Below are positions 34,130-37,789 of a stretch of DNA of 37,789 nucleotides, piece after piece (the first letter of the stretch is position 1; every line of letters begins with the position of its first letter). Location: contig JAHDKO010000030.1 of the NCBI GenBank assembly GCA_018436855.1, positions 1-37,789 on the forward strand, given 5' to 3'. The notes beneath the pieces are model-generated. The model had not been told where the DNA came from. It did no database searches and saw only the letters and a list, made by a program, of their open reading frames with translations. Made by a program: the position numbers and the translations under genes. This DNA is from Deltaproteobacteria bacterium (GTDB lineage: Bacteria > Desulfobacterota > Desulfomonilia > UBA1062).

Positions 34130-34249
34130 TTTCTCCTGCGAATAGTTCTCTCAGAGATCAATAATTCTTTTGGGATATCAGGAAGCTTAGGATGTGAATG
34201 TGTGATCAGCTATTTCCCATAAGCCAAAGGTGTTCGCAGGGACGTCTAC

Positions 34250-35662
34250 CTAGAACGGTATTTCCAACTGTCTCACCGCCGGACCGTCTACAGGAGGGAG
34301 CAGCTGTCCGGGAAAGCCGGGGGTAAGGCACTTCTCGAAGTGCCAGTTCGCATCCGATTCCTGCACGCTCCCGCCCTGCTCTTCTTCCTGAAGGGCCGCT
34401 TTCTCGGCCATCTTTGCGACGTGCATGTCCTCGAGTGCGGCAAAGGCCTCGTCATAGCGGTTCCCCGGGCTCCAGAGGAGCCAGCCCGTGGCGCCGGCAT
34501 CCCGTGCGGCATCGATCTGGCACCTGACATATTCAGGATCGAAACCAGCGGTGATTCTCAAGGGGAACGACTGCAGCCAGGGCCTGACTGCTGCCCTGTC
34601 TCCCACGATGTTCTTGAGCCGCTGCACCCCTTCTCTTACAAAGTAGTAGGGCTCATCCGCCGGGTTGGGTATGCCGTCGAAGTCCTTTCCGAAGTGAGAA
34701 GGATAGAGCATGGGCGAGATGATGTCGATGTGATCCACGATCTTCTGCACATCCTGCCCCAGCACGCTGACATCCATGCTCCGCTGCCAGATCACGATCC
34801 CGAACATGTCCAGGGAGAGCAGCACCTTGCCCGCCGAGGTGAGATCGTGTATCTGCGCGAGGTACTCGGCGATAACATCGCTCCGGTCTTTGCCCTCAAC
34901 GCCGGTATCCGTTCTTCCGTCGGCAGGATACCGGAAGTAGTCGAGCTGTATCTCGTCCACGCCCAGGCCTATGAGCTCCCGGATAAGGGCGAGATGATAT
35001 TGCTGAACATCCTCGTTGGCCGGATCGACCCATTCTTCGCTGTATCTCCAGCCTTCCATTGACGAGGCCATGAGCCTGTCCCGGAACACGCAGACACGCG
35101 CCACCACATGCATGTCCATCTTGTGGAGATGATCAATGAGCTTTGAAATGTCCCCGATGCTGTACGGGCAGGAAGAGACCGAGGCAAAGACGCCGGGAAT
35201 GGAGCTCGGGTAGGCAAGCGTTCCCTTTACCTCCTTGACATCGACCACGACCGTGTTCTCCCCTGAGCTCCTCAGCCTCCGCGTCAGATCGAAGATCCTT
35301 CCGGTTCCTGCATTCTGTTCATTCACGTAAATGCCCCGGGCGGCAAAGTCCTTTGTCTTCGGCCTGCTCGTTGCCCTGACAGGCTCGCTCCGGACCACGG
35401 GAATGGTGAGGTCCTGCCCTATCGAGAGCATGCTGGAGCTCAAGGCGTTGAGCGCCCTGATGTCGCTGATGAGCTCTTCACTGGTGTATGAATCGGTGTA
35501 AGGGAGATAGTGCGCGGCGATCCGGCCGAGAGAGTCTCCCTCCCTCACGGTGTGGGTCATATGTGCCCGAGCGGGGTGTCCCGTACCCACGAGGGCGAGC
35601 AGAAAAGCAGCGCACAGGATTACTGCCCTCCGTCTATTCCGCCCGTGAAGCATCAGCATCAT
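34250..35662 (-). CDS. LysM + DUF4015 putative glycoside hydrolase, secreted
   Basis: This 470-residue exported protein has a signal peptide (about 1-32, likely cut after PARA), one LysM domain (about 36-90: HTVREGDSLGRIAAHYLPY...LSIGQDLTIPV) that binds peptidoglycan-like sugars, and a DUF4015/GH-like TIM barrel (about 105-430) with RGIYVNEQNAGTG, VVVDVKEVKG and GVDEIQLDYFRYPADG. The acidic residues in that last stretch are candidates for catalysis. The substrate is unknown, but cell-wall or exopolysaccharide sugars are likely. I chose ATG 35662 because CAGGAGGAAATGC precedes it. An in-frame start at 35734 has no such support. Confidence 0.88.
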   Translation of the reverse strand: MMLMLHGRNRRRAVILCAAFLLALVGTGHPARAHMTHTVREGDSLGRIAAHYLPYTDSYTSEELISDIRALNALSSSMLSIGQDLTIPVVRSEPVRATSRPKTKDFAARGIYVNEQNAGTGRIFDLTRRLRSSGENTVVVDVKEVKGTLAYPSSIPGVFASVSSCPYSIGDISKLIDHLHKMDMHVVARVCVFRDRLMASSMEGWRYSEEWVDPANEDVQQYHLALIRELIGLGVDEIQLDYFRYPADGRTDTGVEGKDRSDVIAEYLAQIHDLTSAGKVLLSLDMFGIVIWQRSMDVSVLGQDVQKIVDHIDIISPMLYPSHFGKDFDGIPNPADEPYYFVREGVQRLKNIVGDRAAVRPWLQSFPLRITAGFDPEYVRCQIDAARDAGATGWLLWSPGNRYDEAFAALEDMHVAKMAEKAALQEEEQGGSVQESDANWHFEKCLTPGFPGQLLPPVDGPAVRQLEIPF

Positions 35663-35775
35663 GCATTTCCTCCTGCCCTTGAGAACAGCACGCCTCCTGA
35701 TCAGAAAGAGTAAAGAGGCGAATGAGGGTCTCAAGGAAACATACGGCCTGATCCCCCCTCATACCGCTCAATCCC

Positions 35776-36645
35776 TCACGATGTTCGGACGCCCATGATT
35801 GTCCGCGCCTCATCCGGCGTCGCAGGCTCCCTGCTCAGGGCTGCCGCAACCCTGAGAGCCCACTCGACCTGCTCGTAGCTTCCTTTTGCAAGATCCCCGC
35901 CCGGAACCCTGATATTGTCCTCCAGCCCTACCCGCATGTGACCGCCCAGCAGACACGACAGGGTGATGGAGGGAAACTGGTCCAACCCCACCCCACAGGC
36001 CGTGAACACGGATCCTGCGGGCAGTGCGTTGACCATGGCGACAAAGGCGTCGGGGCGGAAGGCCTGCCCCCCGGCAACCCCCCAGACAAAATTAAAGTTC
36101 AGGGGCTCCGAGAAGAACCCCTGCTTTGCCATGAGAAGCGTGTTGTCGATCCCGCCCATGTCGTAGCACTCGATCTCGGGCTTGATCTTTTCAGATTCCA
36201 TCGCCTTTCCGAAGTCCTGCAGCATGGTGAAGGTGTTTTCGAAGACAAAATCCGCCACGATCCTGCCTGTCGACCGGTCGATCATGCTGAAGTTCATGGT
36301 GTTGGTGTTCAGCGAGGCCATCTCCGGACGGATCGCCATGATCTGGGCCAGCCTCTGCCCGGGCGTTTTCCCGAATCCCACGGCAGAGCTCAGGTTCACG
36401 ATCAGCTCAGGGGTTTTGTCCTTGATCGCGTTATAGGTGTCCCGAATCCTTTCGATCTCGTGCGTGGGCATACCCTGGTCGTCCCGGGCGTGGACATGGA
36501 CCATGGCCGCCCCTGCCCGGTAGCACCTGGCCGCCTCTTCGGCGAATTCCCGCGGCGTGTAGGGCACGGCAGGGTTCTGTGTCTTCATGGTCGCAGGCCC
36601 GGCCAGGGCTGCGCAGATGATGACCTTTCCGGATTTTCTCGGCAT
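35776..36645 (-). CDS. Beta-keto-acid cleavage enzyme (BKACE, formerly DUF849)
   Basis: This 289-residue enzyme belongs to the family of 3-keto-5-aminohexanoate cleavage enzyme (Kce), which condenses a beta-keto acid with acetyl-CoA to give acetoacetate and a new CoA ester. The zinc ligands His 50 and His 52 stand in MVHVHARDD, and the family motif VGLEDNIRVPGG is present near the C-terminus. Many BKACE members act on substrates other than lysine-fermentation intermediates, and no kamA, kamD/E or kdd genes are here, so the substrate is open. I chose ATG 36645 with GAGGGG 7 bases upstream. A TetR gene lies 90 bases upstream on the same strand and probably controls it. Confidence 0.93.
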   Translation of the reverse strand: MPRKSGKVIICAALAGPATMKTQNPAVPYTPREFAEEAARCYRAGAAMVHVHARDDQGMPTHEIERIRDTYNAIKDKTPELIVNLSSAVGFGKTPGQRLAQIMAIRPEMASLNTNTMNFSMIDRSTGRIVADFVFENTFTMLQDFGKAMESEKIKPEIECYDMGGIDNTLLMAKQGFFSEPLNFNFVWGVAGGQAFRPDAFVAMVNALPAGSVFTACGVGLDQFPSITLSCLLGGHMRVGLEDNIRVPGGDLAKGSYEQVEWALRVAAALSREPATPDEARTIMGVRTS

Positions 36646-36735
36646 GGACGTACCCCTCATTTTTTCAGTTCGGATATTTCCTCGGAACAGTTGAGCGCTT
36701 TTTCGTTTTCCCGGGGAGTGCCCTTCCGCCGCGAG

Positions 36736-37329
36736 CTACGCCGCGGCCTTGGCGCCGTCCATGAACACCTCGAGAATCGCGTTCACGGCACGCTCCTCCC
36801 GCTTTCTGGTCAGGGGCTCCTTGCCGAGAACCATGACGGAAATAAAGGTCTCGATCGCCCCGTAGAAGATGTAGGTGAGATGGTGGGGGGAAATCTCTTT
36901 TTTGAGAATCCCCTTGTGCTGGCCTTCGAGCATGATCTCCTCGCACAGGCTGAAGAACTTCAGGAACTTTGCCAAGCCCTCTTCGGTATGATAGACCGAG
37001 CTCCGGCACACCTCGCTCACGAATATGGATATGAGGTTGGGCCTCTGGATGTAGGTGTCGAGGAAGAAGGTGATGATGTGGACGAGTTTCTGGCGAAAAT
37101 CGGCGTTCGATGCCTTTTCCCGCTCCATCATCGAATACAGGTCGTTCCACCAGGTGCCCACGATCAGGTTGAACAGAACCTCCTTGCTTCCAAAATAGTG
37201 ATAGACCAGTCCGTAGGAAACACCCGCTCTCCGGGCGATATCGGCCATCCGCGCGTTTGCATAGCCTCTCTCGCGGAACACCTCCAGGGCCGCGTCGATG
37301 ATCATTTCCTGCTTATCGCCTTTTGCCAT
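36736..37329 (-). CDS. TetR/AcrR family transcriptional regulator
   Basis: This 197-residue protein has an N-terminal helix-turn-helix (about 8-55: IIDAALEVFRERGYANARMA and RRAGVSYGLVYHYFGSKEVLF) and a helical ligand-binding C-terminal part. The HTH is typical of TetR repressors; the closing part resembles regulators of fatty-acid or xenobiotic genes only in a general way. I chose ATG 37329 because AAGGGGAGGTT stands directly before it. It precedes the BKACE gene by 90 bases and is divergent from the DUF1285-like gene, with a 160-base shared spacer where an operator is likely. Confidence 0.92.
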   Translation of the reverse strand: MAKGDKQEMIIDAALEVFRERGYANARMADIARRAGVSYGLVYHYFGSKEVLFNLIVGTWWNDLYSMMEREKASNADFRQKLVHIITFFLDTYIQRPNLISIFVSEVCRSSVYHTEEGLAKFLKFFSLCEEIMLEGQHKGILKKEISPHHLTYIFYGAIETFISVMVLGKEPLTRKREERAVNAILEVFMDGAKAAA

Positions 37330-37451
37330 AACCTCCCCTTGCATCCAAAGAGTTTGGAGAACACATATCGAGTCTGATTACCACAGTAAGATCAAGGAAT
37401 CAATAATACTTGAGAAAACTTTGTCCTTGAGATGCCCTCATGGTCGGATTA

Positions 37452-37460
37452 TGCTAAAAT
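37452..37460 (+). promoter_or_regulatory. Candidate extended -10 element before the DUF1285-like gene
   Basis: TGCTAAAAT reads as an extended -10 (TGN + TAAAAT), 30 bases before the ATG at 37490. No good -35 is seen at the right distance, which is acceptable for extended -10 promoters. Confidence 0.35.
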
Positions 37461-37489
37461 AGAAAAGAAAAAAACGGGGAGACTGGTCC

Positions 37490-37789
37490 ATGAAGCCGAG
37501 CGAACTCCGGGATGTCACCGACTCATGCAGGATCCGGATCGACAAGGAGGGGAAGTGGTACTACGAAAACCAGGAAATCGTGAACCCCCTGGTTCTCCTG
37601 ACGTTCTGCAATGCGCTCCAGAAGGACGAGGAAGGCAGGTACCGGATCGTCTTTCAGTCAGAGGTCTGCTACGTGGACGTGGAAGACACCCCCTTCGTGG
37701 TGGCGTCCATCCGGGGGGACCAGGAGACCGAGCTCCTGGTGCTCCTGAACACGGGCGAGGTGCACAAGCTCGACCCAGCGACCCTGTCC
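37490..37789 (+). CDS. DUF1285-like protein (3' partial)
   Basis: The gene is cut by the right edge; 100 residues are visible. CGGGGAG stands 9 bases before the ATG. The sequence (CRIRIDKEGKWYYENQEIVNP, then EGRYRIVFQSEVCYVDVEDTPFVVASIRG) matches the DUF1285 pattern, a small beta-rich family of unknown function. No stop codon interrupts the frame to the window end. It is divergent from the TetR gene. Confidence 0.75.
   Translation, partial: MKPSELRDVTDSCRIRIDKEGKWYYENQEIVNPLVLLTFCNALQKDEEGRYRIVFQSEVCYVDVEDTPFVVASIRGDQETELLVLLNTGEVHKLDPATLS

Noticed and set aside
33913..34161. 82-codon minus-strand frame ending in RTGIEPAQDARRAPHRI
   Set aside because: The 3' half is the antisense of the tRNA-Sec gene; peptides of this 'RTGIEP' kind are a well-known artefact of tRNA genes.
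35938..37377. Long open frame (479 codons) antisense to the BKACE and TetR genes
   Set aside because: It spans two well-supported genes on the other strand and their spacer, and its composition shows no protein-like pattern.
1..37789. Insertion sequences, prophage genes, CRISPR arrays, rRNA or tmRNA
   Set aside because: No transposase, integrase, phage structural gene, regularly spaced repeat or rRNA/tmRNA sequence was recognised anywhere in the window.
1..37789. Selenoprotein genes with an in-frame UGA
   Set aside because: Despite the tRNA-Sec gene, all well-supported genes end at stops that fit their family lengths, and none shows continuation of a known domain past a UGA.

Overview
The window is a GC-rich, densely coded bacterial chromosome segment. 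It most likely comes from an anaerobic member of the Desulfobacterota (old Deltaproteobacteria, Syntrophia/Desulfobacteria-like). This placement is inference. It rests on the mix of a selenocysteine tRNA, a mannose-family PTS remnant next to HPr and Enzyme I, a stand-alone TrpB2-type tryptophan synthase beta chain, a beta-keto-acid cleavage enzyme, many PAS/HDOD signalling proteins, and a surE-rnc-era-der gene order. I see no insertion sequence, prophage, CRISPR array or rRNA.

Layout. At 1-1101 is the 3' end of a PAS/LuxR-type regulator. At 1098-6178 (minus) is an envelope module: an RND/MMPL exporter, a LolA-like periplasmic protein and a DUF1302-like outer-membrane protein, probably moving a lipid or hydrophobic compound. 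At 6569-11858 two lipoprotein genes face away from each other across a 748-bp spacer that carries a consensus sigma-70 promoter; the rightward one is followed by an outer-membrane protein gene. At 11900-17635 (plus) lie nth, a lone PTS EIID, ptsH, ptsI, an RseC-like gene, smpB and tldD, mostly with overlapping ends. A 512-bp spacer with degenerate repeats separates this from sppA, a Gx-transporter-family gene and an unusual CheD-HDOD fusion (18148-20988).

From 33.7 kb back to 21.0 kb the minus strand dominates. The core is a tightly overlapping run surE - rnc - radical SAM - HDOD histidine kinase - REC/multi-PAS histidine kinase - era - der (32884 to 23052). Two large sensor kinases are thus embedded in a housekeeping RNA-processing and ribosome-assembly operon. 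Downstream, and probably separately transcribed, are trpB2 and a small Cys-rich protein. Upstream are a TonB-like protein and a 61-aa YjfB-like protein. The tRNA-Sec gene (33879-33975, plus) has its own promoter. The right end carries a LysM/DUF4015 glycoside-hydrolase-like protein, a BKACE enzyme, its likely TetR regulator and the start of a DUF1285-like gene cut by the window edge.

The least ordinary items are the kinase pair inside the rnc-era operon, the CheD-HDOD fusion whose CheD domain keeps Cys and His but not the usual Thr, the orphan EIID-HPr-EI set, the internally duplicated 810-residue lipoprotein, and the repeat family upstream of sppA.
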